Source of the DNA: Flectonema sp. DT1601
Taxonomy: Eukaryota; Euglenozoa; Diplonemea; Diplonemida; Diplonemidae
Length of the DNA: 64,000 bases
NCBI GenBank assembly: GCA_964019425.1
Contig: OZ025848.1
Location: 496,001 to 560,000 of the forward strand
Direction: 5' to 3'
Each line of letters begins with the position of its first letter. Within the stretch, counting starts at the first letter, position 1. The notes beneath the pieces were generated by a model that was given only the letters and a program-made list of their open reading frames with translations, did not search any database and was not told the origin of the DNA. Positions 44,031-56,113 of this stretch are shown piece by piece. The position numbers and the translations under genes were made by a program.

Positions 44031-44354
44031 ACAAGATAATCATAAAAAATTAGTGTCAACCGTTGCAATCAGTTTCAGAAAGTGATAGTCTGCTGCTAGC
44101 ATGACTACGGGCCAGCGGGCATTATTCTATTTTTTCCTTTTTTTCGGGTGTTTTTTATTTTTTGAGTTGGTTGGGATTATTTGCAACGGGGTCAGGGTGC
44201 AAGTCAGAGCGGCATCTTTCTTAAGAAAAAGTATCAAATTTTTTTTGTTTCACTTGTAGGTTACTCACAGAATGAAATCACCACAGAACTGAGCAATGGC
44301 CTCAGAATGCTTATATCCAAAATTAATTATACTTTAAAGACACGAACCAACAAT
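44031..44354. other. Intergenic spacer
   Basis: A short spacer. A TTTGTTTCACTTGTAG acceptor-like site at about 44258 is followed by a short upstream ATG and then the carbonic anhydrase start. No separate gene seen. Confidence 0.45.
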
Positions 44355-45487
44355 ATGGCTCATCTAACTACTACTGAAGTATTGAATGAACTTCGCAACG
44401 TTGGTGCAACCGAAACTGAATTAGCTGCCTTTGAAGAAAATGAAATCACAGGTGCTTGTCTGTCGCAATTGACTCTACAAGATCTAAGAAATGAAATGGG
44501 GATTAAAAGTCTTTCGAGAAGAAAATCTTTATTTAAAATGATTAACACGATAAGTGGAGAATCCCCTGCTAGTTCATCACTAGAAGAGCCTCTATTCAAA
44601 GATCCAAGACTCTCTGTTGAGAATGGGGTCATATCTCCTCCACCTTCTCCACGAGACTTAAGTGGTATGTTTTCTTCTTTTATTAGAATAGGATTGACTT
44701 GTTGAATGAATTTTATAAAATACAAAAAACAGACTCCAGCAAGTCACCTACTCAGTTTAGTAGAGCTGGAAGACTAATGTCAAGTGTTGGAATGCATGTC
44801 AATTCATGTCCTTCGTATGCAGATCCAAATTTATCAAATATTCTAATGAACAATCGAAAATGGGTTGACCGAGTCAGCAATTCCAACCCAGACTATTTCG
44901 CTAAAATGGCAAAGGGACAAGAACCAAAATATCTCTACATTGGATGCTCTGATGCTCGTGTCGACCCTGGTCAACTCATGGGACTTGATCAGGGGGAATT
45001 ATTTGTCCACAGAAATGTCGGTAATTTATGTCCAAATGACTTGAATTTCTTAGCTGTTTTGGAATATGCCGTCACACATTTAAAAGTACCTCACATTATA
45101 GTCTGTGGTCACTATGATTGTGGAGCTGTGAGGAATTCAGCGAAGAAACAAGACATTGGACTGTTAGAGAATTGGATTAGAAATATTAGAGACACACACA
45201 GACTTCATGCTGATGAGTTGGCAGCTATAACTGACATTGAGTCTCGTCAACGTCGTCTTGTTGAGTTGAATGTGATTGAGCAATGCTTAAACATATTCAA
45301 AACTAGTTGTGTTCAAAAGCAAAGAATATTATCATCGAAGCTGACGAAGGAAGGTGACGCTAATAGCTTCGCAACCCCTCGTATTCACGCATTGGTTTTT
45401 GATCCAGCAGACGGAATTCTAAAAAAATTGGAAATAAATTTCAAAGATGAACTCAACAAGTATAGACACATTTATGATTTATTCTAA
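44355..45487 (+). CDS. SAM domain fused to beta-carbonic anhydrase
   Basis: Two exons: 44355-44664 and 44733-45487; 354 residues. Residues about 3-65 form a SAM domain (TTEVLNELRNVGATETELAAF, NEITGACLSQLTLQDLRNEMGI, RRKSLFKMI), usually a protein oligomerisation or binding module. After a Pro/Ser linker, residues about 125-350 are a beta-carbonic anhydrase with zinc ligands Cys175, His230 and Cys233 and the catalytic dyad Asp177-Arg179 (CSDAR, HYDC). The enzyme interconverts CO2 and bicarbonate. The fusion is unusual and would let SAM polymers cluster the enzyme or tether it. An upstream in-frame ATG at 44307 would add 16 residues; I prefer 44355 because the SAM domain begins there. The 68-nt intron falls in the linker. 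Confidence 0.85.
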
Positions 45488-46110
45488 ACAAATTTCTGAT
45501 GGATGGGAGGGGGGGGGTTAAAATCCCGAGATTTTGAAACAGAAAAAAAAAAAAAAAAAAAAAAAAAAACAACCTTTTTTTTCCTGCTGAGCTCTCTGAC
45601 TTTATGTTAGTCAGACGTAGCAGTGACACTTTGTACCCAAAAACGTTCTTCTTCGTATTCGGTCAGTTCTGTCGGTTGTTTTGAGCATCCTTGTCTGTGA
45701 GCATACAGCGTGACTCTCTCAAAGCACCAGCGTGCGTGCGACCTGAAGACGTTATCTACTGAGTTGTGGATTGTGTTTTATTTACAAACCCACTACCTTT
45801 TGTAGCAAACGGCTTATACAGACCTACTTGAGAGGTGTGAGGAAGGAAAAAAAAAAAAAAAAAAAAAAAAAAGGAAACATAATATTATTGTTCCAGTTAA
45901 ACGTTTACAAGTGAGTTTTTTCTATTTAATGGGAAAATCAATTCTCAAAAAAAAAAAAAAAAAAAAAAAAAACATAACACTCCTCACACCAGGATATTTC
46001 ACATACAATAAAAAGACGTTGTGTGTTTATTTCAATGCTATTGTTGGGATTGTTTTTTTTGTTTTTTTTAATTAAAATATTTCATCACAGGCTACAATGA
46101 ACTAGTTGAC
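45488..46110. other. Intergenic spacer
   Basis: A spacer with A28 at 45542-45569, A-runs at 45846-45872 and 45947-45972, and a 7-bp hairpin TCTGACT/AGTCAGA at 45595-45615. The reading frame of the next gene is open back to a TTTCATCACAG acceptor at 46090, so an extra upstream exon cannot be excluded. Confidence 0.45.
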
Positions 46111-47070
46111 ATGATTAGCCCTCCTCCTGCTGGGCAAACTTCACCATCTCGAGCTGGAGAAAGCACTGAATTAAATGAGTTGTCAGAGTTTTATGACGAA
46201 CGTAGCGCTGCTATACGAGCAAAAATAAAATTATTACAGGATGTTAATAAAAGGATTTCTAGTGCGTCCGAGGAACGAGAATTGGCGAAGAATACAAAAC
46301 ATTTGAAGATTAAAGTCATAAAGGAAATTAGAGACAAAAAGAAGAAGAAAAAGGTACGAGAAGCAGACATCGAGCGACAAGTATTACGAATGCGATTGGG
46401 TCAGTTAAACCCGAGAGTGGCGATTCTTTGTGACGATGGTTGTGAAATATCTCAATTGATGTTTGGTGCTGGAGAGTACTTCACTTTATCTTCACCAAAA
46501 GAATTAAAAAAAAAAGTTTTCGACGTCGTGGTATTCGATACTCGAAGCTCTCACTTTTATCTTTCTTTAATTAAAACTGCTAAAGAAGTTTCACCAAAAT
46601 CTCATTACTTGGCAGTCGTAGATGGCAGTGCTGAGTTTGCATCTGCGGTAGCTCAGGCAGGTTGCAGTTTAATAATCCGTCCTCCTTTAAATAAACATTC
46701 ACTTGTTAACCTGATTCACAGACTGGTGACACAGTCACCTAGGAGAGGGTTGTTGTCACCAGCCCCGCCATTAGTGTCTCCCAGTGAGATCACTGGAGAG
46801 GGTCGTTCGAAGCCAGTGTCTCCGAACCCCACACCACGTGGCAATGTTACTCAGGTTGCTGAGGCTGAAAAACAGAGACATTCATCACCGAACACACCCA
46901 GATCACTTCAACACCCTGTTGTTGTTTATCTTCAGAATCTTGACACTCATCGAGAGAATGAAGTCAGCATCTTAAAAGATGAACTCGCAATGCTTCATGT
47001 TGAAATCGAAAAATCAGATGACCTTATGCATGAGTTAGCTCTTCAACTGGCAAAGAGAAGAGGAAGTTAA
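46111..47070 (+). CDS. Receiver-like domain protein with flanking coiled coils
   Basis: Single exon, 319 residues. N-terminal helix (about 20-95) with a Lys-rich stretch, a CheY/receiver-like alpha/beta region at about 97-205 (RVAILCDDGC, FDVVVFDTRSS, HYLAVVDGS, GCSLIIRPPLNKHSLVNLI), a Pro/Ser linker, and a C-terminal coiled coil (about 275-315). The receiver fold is supported by the DVVVFD strand and the conserved-position PP after the last strand, but the usual Lys is Arg (IIRPP), so phosphotransfer is doubtful; I call it receiver-like. A three-codon upstream ORF (ATG AAC TAG at 46097) precedes this ATG. The frame is also open upstream through YNELVD to a CACAG acceptor. Confidence 0.65.
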   Translation: MISPPPAGQTSPSRAGESTELNELSEFYDERSAAIRAKIKLLQDVNKRISSASEERELAKNTKHLKIKVIKEIRDKKKKKKVREADIERQVLRMRLGQLNPRVAILCDDGCEISQLMFGAGEYFTLSSPKELKKKVFDVVVFDTRSSHFYLSLIKTAKEVSPKSHYLAVVDGSAEFASAVAQAGCSLIIRPPLNKHSLVNLIHRLVTQSPRRGLLSPAPPLVSPSEITGEGRSKPVSPNPTPRGNVTQVAEAEKQRHSSPNTPRSLQHPVVVYLQNLDTHRENEVSILKDELAMLHVEIEKSDDLMHELALQLAKRRGS

Positions 47071-47535
47071 ATAATTCTGTTTTGCTGTGATCCGTCTCTT
47101 CAAAGAGGGAAACTCTTTAATTCCGATAAAAATATATAATTATTCCACGTGACTGGAGCGTTTTCGTGGATGATGATGTGAGCCTGTCCTGTCTCCTGAA
47201 TGAGAGCTGTTCGTGCTTGACATCTTGTGAGATAAAAAAAAAAAAAAAAATAATAGAAAACCTGTATCATGAGACTAACCCAGGTCTTGTGTTGTATTCT
47301 GTATGGGCAAATTGTTGTTTTGTTGGAGTATTTATCATTTAATTTCTTTTTTTTTCACCACATCAGAAAAATATAGTTCTTAATCTGTTATGTTCTTTAA
47401 CGAGGTATTATGATAACTTTTCTTGTTTAATATATTTTCTTTCTCTTCAGGGGTAGCGGCCCCCCTCCCTTGATAAGCTTCACACACCAAACCCTCACGT
47501 CCGACAACTATTCTCTATTTTCATAACTTTATAAA
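47071..47535. other. Intergenic spacer
   Basis: A spacer with A-run at 47234-47250. A TTTCTTTCTCTTCAG acceptor-like site lies at about 47451, 85 nt before the next ATG. No gene seen. Confidence 0.45.
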
Positions 47536-48435
47536 ATGCATTTCGCTGAAAAAAGAGAAGGTGAAGGTGGAAAAGCCGAACCAGTCAGAGTGTTTGCTGT
47601 AAATATTCCCTTCCCATTAGATACTTTAGTGCTAACTCCACCAGCTGAACCAAGTGCTGAGAAATTTAAAGGAAGAATTCAACAACCCGAGGACTTCGAT
47701 GATGGTCCTACAAAAGTATTTTTTGAACGACTGGAACAGTACCGCGAGAAATACGCTGATCATTTTGAGAAGTATCCAGAAGACAACGTCACAATCAAAA
47801 ATGTATGTAATCATCGTTCCTTTTTTTGAGATGGGTTTTGTCAATCAGCAATCGTTATAAAAATAAAACAACACAGATGCACACTGGATTCCGTTCAATT
47901 CGAGGGGATGCTGTTCCCCACTTCTCTGATTTTAAGCACCCTGCTTTTGTTGTGGGCTACGACTACGCAAAGTATGTACACTTGCTGCTGTTTTGATCTG
48001 TTTCTGAACTTGGGGAACAAAAAAAAAAACAGGCAAGGAAAACACTTTTTTCAGCAGTGGAAGCATTGCCAAGGATCCCTTGGTGAAGACCACCCAACCT
48101 GTAAGAAAGCTCAATGGTATTTTGCTCATGGAACGCCTAGTATATTTTCTAATCATTACCAAGAGATGGAAGAACTCGGATTTTCTGACTTTCCAAAAAA
48201 ATACGGAATAAAAATCAGACCAAGGTAATGTATTACACATTTTATTGTTCGTTCATGCATCCAAAAAAAAAAAAAAGAACCAAATAATAAAAAAACAAAA
48301 AACAGTTTCCTGCCTCAATATCAGCCTGTAAAGAAAAATATACCTGGTGCCTATGAGTTTTACAACTCTAGGAACTACTTGGAAAATCATATCGTTGACG
48401 ACCTTCCAACCTTTCCATTCACATTGGTGGATTAG
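47536..48435 (+). CDS. Hypothetical four-exon protein (227 aa)
   Basis: Exons: 47536-47802, 47877-47971, 48033-48224, 48306-48435; 227 residues. Soluble and rich in aromatic residues, Pro and His. Two Cys lie in WKHCQGSLGEDHPTC, ten residues apart, followed by KKAQWYFAHGTPSIF; the spacing faintly recalls a COX6B-type CHCH segment, but the second Cys pair is missing, so I do not assign it. The end is PFTLVD. Introns of 74, 61 and 81 nt use GTATGT, GTATGT and GTAATG donors with AACAG/ACACAG acceptors. All junctions keep frame and remove in-frame stops, supporting the model. Confidence 0.72.
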
Positions 48436-49170
48436 TTTGGTAATTGTGTTCTATTCATAATGTAGTGAAAGGTTCAACTTACTTTTCTAAATGTCATTCT
48501 TTACGCATGTAATGTTCCAAAGACGCAATAATTCATACTCAAAGTGTGTTCGAGAAACGAACAACGGAACCCCAAAAAAAAAAAAGAAAAAGAAAAAACA
48601 ATTCTAAAGAAGCTACTACCGCGAATTGTGACTTTCTCCCCCTCACACGAATGGGGAAACCGTCACTGTTTATGAATTGAGATCAAACACACTTGAGATC
48701 TCTAAGAAGGAAACAAGAATGAAAGAAATAAAACAAATAAAAAAACAAGTGTCATGAAACTCTACCTATTTTGGATGGAGAGTTTCCGATCCCATTCCCG
48801 ATATTTTTTTTTTTTTTTTTTTTTTTTTTGGTCCCCTTTTTTCTTTCTTTCTTTTTTCCTTAAAAAAATTCCATTTTCCTTGTTCCTTTTCTTACGATAG
48901 TACTCGCATGCAGTCGGCGTAGGGGAATAAAACGAGAAGGAAATGGCTGCGGGGGCCTTTTTTTATTCGGCCTAAATTCTTGTGTATTTTAGTGTACGGA
49001 TGATGAGTGTAGTACAGAGACATATAATAATCGATTCAATTCTTTAATACAGCATCGGTATTATTATTATTAAAAAGCAACAAAGGTTAAAAAAAAAAGT
49101 TGTTTTTTCCGATTCTTTTATTATTTCGTATTGCAGACTTTGGACGTAAAAAATTTAAAAAAAAAAAAAA
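48436..49170. other. Intergenic spacer
   Basis: A spacer with T-run at 48805-48829 and several A-runs. A TTTCGTATTGCAG acceptor-like site at about 49136 precedes an A-run that touches the next ATG. No gene seen. Confidence 0.5.
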
Positions 49171-50727
49171 ATGTCGGACACGGAATTTGATGATTTCTTG
49201 TCAGACATTTTTTCAATGCTTTCCCGTGGGAAGGGATACCTCAACATAGATGACGTCAGCTGTTTTAAGACTGTTCCATCCAACTTAAGACCGCAACTTC
49301 AACAAGAATTAGATTTAAATTGTTTTCATGAGCTGATATCAAATCAACAATACAACGGTGAGAAAAGTATTAAACAGATGGTTGAAGACTTTGAGACGAG
49401 AGTCTACTGCCAGTTATTCAGTTTTGTATGTGAACCAGATAGTCAAACAGTAAATGCTGATAGTATAATTGCGTACTTCAAAGCTGTGTCACCTCGTCTG
49501 ACGGAAGAGTTAGTTAGATCGAGATTCATGAAATTAAGTAACGATTCTCCCAGAACGGTAAACCTCGATGAGCAGCAGTTTTGTGGATTGGTTAGATCTG
49601 TAGGTTACGGAATACCGTTGGGTGATTTGTTTGAAAAGTTTTCAGCAGCTGCAGGTGCAGAAGCTGTTTTACCGAAGCCGCTTTCATTGTCGCCGTCGTT
49701 TGATGAAACCGAACAAGCGGATTCACTCGAAAATAGTGTTCCGGAATACGAAACAGATACGAATAGTGAAATAGCTGACATCGTTACTCAAGTAGTTCCA
49801 TCACCAAAACCAGATATTGTTTTACCGCCAATGACTTCTGAGTGTTTATCAGAAAGCCCTCGTCTAACATGTGGAAACTGTTTGATGTTGAAGTCGGAAT
49901 TGTCAGTTCTACGTACCGACCTTCAAGCATCTGAATCTGACTTAGTTTCTGAACGGAACACCTCATCTCAGTTGAGACAACAGTTGGCTGCTCCACAACC
50001 TGCTTCGACTACTCTGAATTTCGACGTAAATGAAATGAAGAGTAAGAATGAATTCTTAGTAGCTCAGATGAAAAAACTTCAAATGAGCAACTCGAAAGCC
50101 GAAAAGGAAATTCAGAAATTAAAGAATGAGAAGAAGACTGAGAAGAAGACTGAGAAGAAGACTGAGAAGAAGACTGAGAAGATCTCTTTAGAACAGACAC
50201 CACCAGAAGTTGTACCTAATTCGGATTCCAACACTGCTGTCAGTGAACTCGCTGATCTTAAGGTGAGAATGAATAACTTAGCAAGTCAAGTACTTGCGAT
50301 TGACCCAAATATTTCCCTTATCATTAGAGAATGTGTCGAAGGTAATGCTGAAGCTCAGAGCTCTCTACAGCGTGATAAGGAACTCATAGAAACTAATAAG
50401 AGACTCCAAGCATTAGTATCGACCAGGGACACTGATATTAAAGTTCTAAAAGCAAAGTTAGTAACAGCACAAGCAGCAATCGTATCAGCTGTTGATAATA
50501 AGAACATGATTCCTATTATTCAAACTGTTTCTAGAGGTATTACTCCTTCAGCTGTTGAGAGTTTAGATCCAAATGCACCAGCCGTGTGGCAAGAAGGTGG
50601 AAATGATGAGGGTCAGCTACGATCAATGTTATCTTGTACTAGTGTTCCGTCTGTTTGTTCACAGATGCCGGATGTTGATGAGAGGAAAATGTTTCCTCAG
50701 CAGTCACAACATCAGCAAGTGCTTCTT

Positions 50728-50807
<80 letters not shown>

Positions 50808-51156
50808 AGCACTTCTCCAGCAGCAGCAACAACAACAGCACCAACAGCAGCAACAAGCACTTCTCCAGCAGCAGCAACAGCAACAGCTCACTCGCGCACC
50901 TTCACCAATGATTAATTACCCAACCACTTCAGCATACACAGGCCCCACTCCGGATCTCTCAAACGCCCCTCCCAGCGTTCGCGCAACTATTTTGCACGCA
51001 CTTCAAAGAACACCAACGAGATCTCCATCAGCGCTACCAATGCATCCTTCTCTGAATTATCAAATGTCGAATATGAATTCTACTCATCCTTCACAATACC
51101 TTACGATGACCTCACAACATCACTCATATACTGGTGCTGGGAAGTACTATAGATAA
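49171..51156 (+). CDS. Coiled-coil protein with EF-hand-like N-terminus and polyQ
   Basis: Single exon, 661 residues. Residues 1-160 are helical with EF-hand-like spacing (LSRGKGYLNIDDVSCF; NADSIIAYF) but no complete calcium loop. A coiled coil runs at about 230-450 and includes four tandem EKKT units (50127-50180). Residues 510-570 hold a run of 27 Gln, encoded by CAA, 24 uninterrupted CAG and two CAA, then two QQQ-ALL blocks. The C-terminus is Pro/Ser/Thr-rich and disordered. A scaffold or phase-separating role is possible but unproven. The uninterrupted CAG tract is expected to vary in length. The start abuts an A-run, like the 35973 gene. Confidence 0.8.
50728..50880 (+). repeat. CAG/CAA trinucleotide repeat (polyQ)
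   Basis: 24 pure CAG triplets at 50731-50802, flanked by CAA, then two further mixed CAG/CAA blocks each following GCACTTCTC (Ala-Leu-Leu). The repeated GCACTTCTCCAG unit indicates duplication of the block. Confidence 0.95.
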
Positions 51157-51420
51157 GGTTGAATACAGTTGACTGACTGAGTAGTGACATTCTACACTTA
51201 TATTGTGAGACGAATCAGGAGTGTCATTCATGTATTCTATTCTGGTTCATTAAATTGATCTGGATAATGATTCACAAAAGATAAACATAAACATAAAGTA
51301 GAACTCTTCTTCTTTTTTTTTTTCTTCTTCAGACACCCCTCCTTTTTGGATAGCTGTTTATTTTAATATACCTCGGGACATTATATTGTTCTGGCGACAC
51401 AGAGTGTTGTGTAGTGTCGG

Positions 51421-51456
<36 letters not shown>

Positions 51457-51742
51457 AGAAAGAAAATATTTATTGCTGTATTTTTTGAGACTAGATTATA
51501 GTTGATAACCTGTATGTTCAAATTAAGAATAATTTTTGTGATGTTGGCAACAAAAAAAACTTATTGTTATTCTTTTTACAGAATCATCAACTCGTGTCGC
51601 TGTGAGTTAGTTATTAATTATGTGATGGCTATTTATATCTAATGCTAACCTTTGCATTTTCTGATAAATAATATTTCAACTTTTCTTACACAGTCAGCCC
51701 ACACTTTCCAAGTAGTCGTAGCAGACAACTCGGTGTGGGAGA
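51157..51742. other. Intergenic spacer
   Basis: A spacer with A30 at 51424-51453 and a GCGACAC/GTGTCGG stem at about 51394-51420. A CTTTTCTTACACAG acceptor-like site lies about 50 nt before the next ATG. No gene seen. Confidence 0.5.
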
Positions 51743-54700
51743 ATGGCAAACTATAATTCTATTGATAATGATGGCGATGATATGGAACGTGAAATGCGTT
51801 CTCCGTTAGTACCAATTGGAGAAGACACTGATGTTGCAAAGAGATGTTCTCAACTAAACAGTTTTATTCAGGGTTTTAACAGACCACTCGACAGCAGCAG
51901 CGATCAAACAAGACAATTCCAAGATAACTTTAAGCGTGATGGAATGAGTTGGCTTAAGCTTTTGTGTGAGAATATATTTGGTGAAGAAAAGGGATTGATA
52001 TGGAAAGAATTTGATTTCAGAATGTCTTGGTTGGATCTTTCAAATGATTCAGAAGTTGGAGTAAATATTACACATCAGCTAATTGAATTACTTCACCCAA
52101 TGGGACCGTTAATGTCTTATCTTGTTAGCTTAAGTAGTCAAAAGAGAGTATTGCAACATTGGGAACAACTACGACGTGGTCAAGAACCTGACATCAGTGG
52201 ACATTACATCGCTTTACCATTCAGCGTTCTTCCAATTCACACTCAAAGAGATTGGTGGCTTCATTGGCAATCCGCAGTATTCGGAAAACCACAACAGTCA
52301 ATGAATCGCCAGGCTACGGTAACACCAATTTATGCTAATCCAATCTGGTGTCCAGTAAGTATAAATAGACCTTTTTACACTGAAGGGAATTCCCCAGATT
52401 CAAAAATAACATCTGTTTTAGTCACTCCTCTTGCTTATTTTATGATCCGTTTTAGTGTTTTTCTTTGGAAGCATTGCGAAGATTTCACTCCAACAAGCTT
52501 TGAAGCAAAGCGTGATGTGGTCGACACTGCTAAGGCATGGGCTTCATGGGGTACCAGAGTAACGAAGAATATCTCATCTAAGGTACAAAGTATTATAAAA
52601 CCAGAATACCTCTACGATGAGTCTGAAAGACCTATTCTTAACGTTTCGCATAAGTTAAGAACATGCTCAGAATTGTTGCCTGGTTACGCGACAATATTTG
52701 ATATGTTTCAGTGTCACTATATACCATCTCCTGGACAACCATTCTTACAAAACTCAACACCGTTAACTTATCAAAGAATGGTTCAATCACATCCTTATCA
52801 TGAAGTTGTATTTGGTCAGTCTTCAGGTGGTCAGCGTCATCGCCAAATTTCACAAGACGCTAGCGTCACGATGCTTATTGTTTTAAATGAAGTTTGGATT
52901 AGAGGAACTCTTGACTTGTGGAACTTAGTAAATGGTCCTAAGCTACCTGCCTACAAACCAAAACATAATGAGATTGGTGTCCCTGTAACTGCCAGTGTCA
53001 ATGAAGAAAGTGCAACTGACGACCTGAAGTGCAGAGTAATGCTTCTCGGATCTCCTATTAATGCTTTACTTCGATGTGTTCAGTTTCATGATTTCTTATT
53101 AGCTGGATCAAGAACGAGAGCATCTGGAATTCAAAAGAGTGCACTTAGTCATACTGCGATAAAAGATTACAAGGGTTCTGTTATTCAATTAATTCATTTA
53201 GTTTTGGGGATGGCTGCTGGAACTGCTGGAGATCGAATCGTATTCAACAGTTCAGAGACACCACCAATTCATCAAATGATGACAATGTTAACAACACTTC
53301 TTACTCCATTCAGAGCAACTGCTGCTAGACTTCCGGAGCTTCCTTCTATTGGAAGTAGTAGTTTATCAGTAAATTCTGTTTTATCGACTTTATCAACCAG
53401 TGGAGGTGGTAAACCACTTTATACTGGTGATTTCCCTGTTCCTTGCTTGTGGTGGATAACTGTTCCTTCTGGAGAAGCTCAGCCGTCACAACTCAACCAC
53501 CCGACTGTGAAATTCGTTCGAATATTCTCATTTATTATTCATCACCTTCCAAGAATCATGGATGTCGATCCGGAATTGTTGTCAGCAGTTCCGATAAAAC
53601 CGAGAAACTTGAACGACTTGCGTCACGTCAGAGTATTCAAGAAAGAAGTTATCGCAATTATAAACAAAATATCAACTGAGGCTGTACTACGGTCATCCAT
53701 TGACACAGCAATGGCTTCAAGTCTCAGAGAATATAGAAACGAGTCAGTCAGTGGCAGACATGACTCACAGTCATCTACATTTTCTGTCCAACCCGGATCT
53801 GGTTTGCAATTCTTAATTGATGCTGAGGCAGTCTTGTGTGGATCTCCTTTTCTTGGTGATTGGGAAATAAGTCTTTTAGAAACGGTCGGAACCAAACCTA
53901 AATTACATGAACGTCCTCAAATTCAAAAAATCGCAAAATTCTTTTCACCTGCGACGATAAAGACTCAGAATGCCGTCAGCAGATGTTATCACCTTGCGAG
54001 AAGTACTTTCCAATCAACACCTCACGTCGCGTCATACAAGTCTGGACCTCTTCCAATGTCTTACGCATCGACTGGGTTATGGAGAGAATCAAGAGAGACG
54101 TTAAAGAATGCTGTTCAACAGCAATACTCAAAGTCAGGTGTGAAACAGCCAATTCAACCAGAAATGTACACAGGATTTCACGAAGGCTATACCACACTGA
54201 TTGCTGATGTCATTGATGTCTTACAACAGAAAGACTACACTCGGTATGATACGACGTGCACTTCTTCTATTCTATTATTACTTCACAGACTGTTATCTGT
54301 CGCATTAGAGCTTAGCGCTGTTGCGAGTCACATTCATATGAATACTTCAGGACATGGTCAGCCTACTCGCTATTATCTCCCACCTGATAGTTGGCAAATT
54401 AGTCATTCTTTTAAACAATTTGAAACAAAGATAGCCAGAGTGTGTTTGAATTTAAAATTTAGAAAGCAACGGATGCTGGCTGGATTAGACGAATCTCCAG
54501 TCCCACCCCCGATGATTGACGAGATCTTAGAAATGCTACGAAGTCTCTCTCCAAATGTCGGTCATATTTTACAAGAATTAGAAAAGTCTGACTTGCTTGA
54601 TGTTGGAACTAAGAGACCACTCAAAACAGAAACAGATCCAAGCAGATTAAATTACGGATCCGACTATGATAATTATAAATTAAATCATAAAGGAAGACAA

Positions 54701-55607
54701 AAGGTTCTAAGTGTTGGAGCAGCATTTGAGTTCCGAGACAGCGTTCAACACGGCAACGCCTCGATTGATATTCACAATAGAAACTCTTCATGGAGGTATC
54801 TTAGTGATAAACTGCCAAGGGATATTCGTATTAAATATTTTCCATATCAGAGACCTCCATCGTCAAGAGAGTTACGTTGGGTTCTCAAAGGAACACGTTT
54901 GATTGACTCAATGGTATGATTTGTTGTCTTTAATACTTTACAACCCTTTTATATAACACAACACAAACATCAACAACAACCACACCAGATTTATCGAATT
55001 ATTGATGGCCTTACAATAGAAGGATATATATCATCTGTTCTAGACACCAGATGGATTAATGGAAATACACGCGAGCCACTTGCTATGGAAATATCACAGG
55101 CGCTTGAAAGAGTATGTTTTTAAAACAGCATTTTTAGTCAAAACTGAATGAAAATAATTCATTTGAGTGGATATCTAATAATCAATAACAGGAACATGCA
55201 CTGACAGTACTGAGAGGAGGTCCAAAAAAAATAAAAATTAAAAGTAATGGTGAGCCTGATCTGGAAGTAGACTTTGAACTTTCATGGGTGACACAACACT
55301 TCGGAGGAAGGAAAGGATTTCCTATTGTTAGGTATGGAATTGTCGTTTTTGTGATGTGGAAAAAAAAAAAAAAAAAAAAAAAAAAACATAAAAAACTCAA
55401 CAAACAAAAAAAAAAAACAGATGTATTTTTGAACCTCCTTCAACACGAAAGCTGTCTGTCGACTACTGGTTAGCCTTAGCAGTAATTATGTTTTTATATC
55501 TATTCTTTTGGCAGACTTGGATACTTTGGTCAGCATGCATCTTAATTGCCTGCGCATCGATTTTAGGTGGTCGTGTTCGAGCAATATGTCCGGTAGTTCC
55601 AAAATAA
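51743..55607 (+). CDS. SMPD4-like (neutral sphingomyelinase 3 family) protein
   Basis: Four exons: 51743-54913, 54989-55111, 55192-55331, 55421-55607; 1206 residues. The order of segments matches animal SMPD4 from memory: LLHPMGPLMSYLVSL, then YIALPFSVLP, VLVTPLAYFMIRF, an ASVTMLIVLNEVWIR helix, and LNHKGRQKVLSVGAAF near the C-terminal part. The last exon encodes a hydrophobic hairpin (DYWLALAVIMFLYLFF, WILWSACILIACASIL), as the tail anchor of SMPD4 does. Animal SMPD4 lies in the ER and nuclear envelope and associates with nuclear pores; its sphingomyelinase activity is debated. The protein here is longer than human SMPD4 (about 866), with inserts. The call rests on pattern recall and needs a profile search. 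All three introns lie in the last 12 per cent of the coding sequence. Confidence 0.7.
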
Positions 55608-56113
55608 CCAATCAGACAATTGAAATATCAGTTCCTTTTTGTTATATATTCCGACAACATTATTTCTATTCAACCGTCTTTAGTACACAGCATTGCAGTA
55701 TGGCTCTCGGCCTTTTAAAAAAAAAAAAAAAAAGAAAACCTTCTCAAATCGGTAGCACACACGAGGAAAATACTCAGATAGTTATATCTGTGGGAAGTAG
55801 TGTTTAGAAAAAAATAATAATGATAGTAATTTTAAAAAAAAAAAAAAAAGTGAATCAAAAAAAAACATAAGGTGACGACACACTTAATCATCAAGAGGAC
55901 CGACTCTTTTTTTTACTTATTCGTTTTAGATGTCAATTTGGTAATAAGTTTTTATAAAAGGCAATAAAATAAAATTCTTCATTTTCTTTTATGCAAAATA
56001 ACATGAAACGTGACTCGGTGGGGTTGTCCCAAAGATTACCACACCTCTCTATGTTACAGTGTAGTAAATTTTTAATATTTTTTATATTAACAATATCAGA
56101 GTCCATTCATAAA
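55608..56113. other. Intergenic spacer
   Basis: A spacer with A-runs at 55719-55733 and 55833-55849. The frame starting at 55508 overlaps the last exon of the previous gene in another phase and is not coding. An in-frame ATG at 55991 lies upstream of the next gene, but the paralogue supports the later start. Confidence 0.45.

Noticed and set aside
47536-48435. COX6B-like CHCH protein
   Set aside because: Only one pair of Cys is present and the usual motif around the second pair is missing.
50573-50911. Poly-Ser open frame, with a poly-Ala frame opposite
   Set aside because: These are shifted readings of the CAG tract in the 49171 gene.
51743-54919. Gamma-tubulin complex component
   Set aside because: Considered because of length and helical content, but segment order and the C-terminal membrane hairpin fit SMPD4 better.
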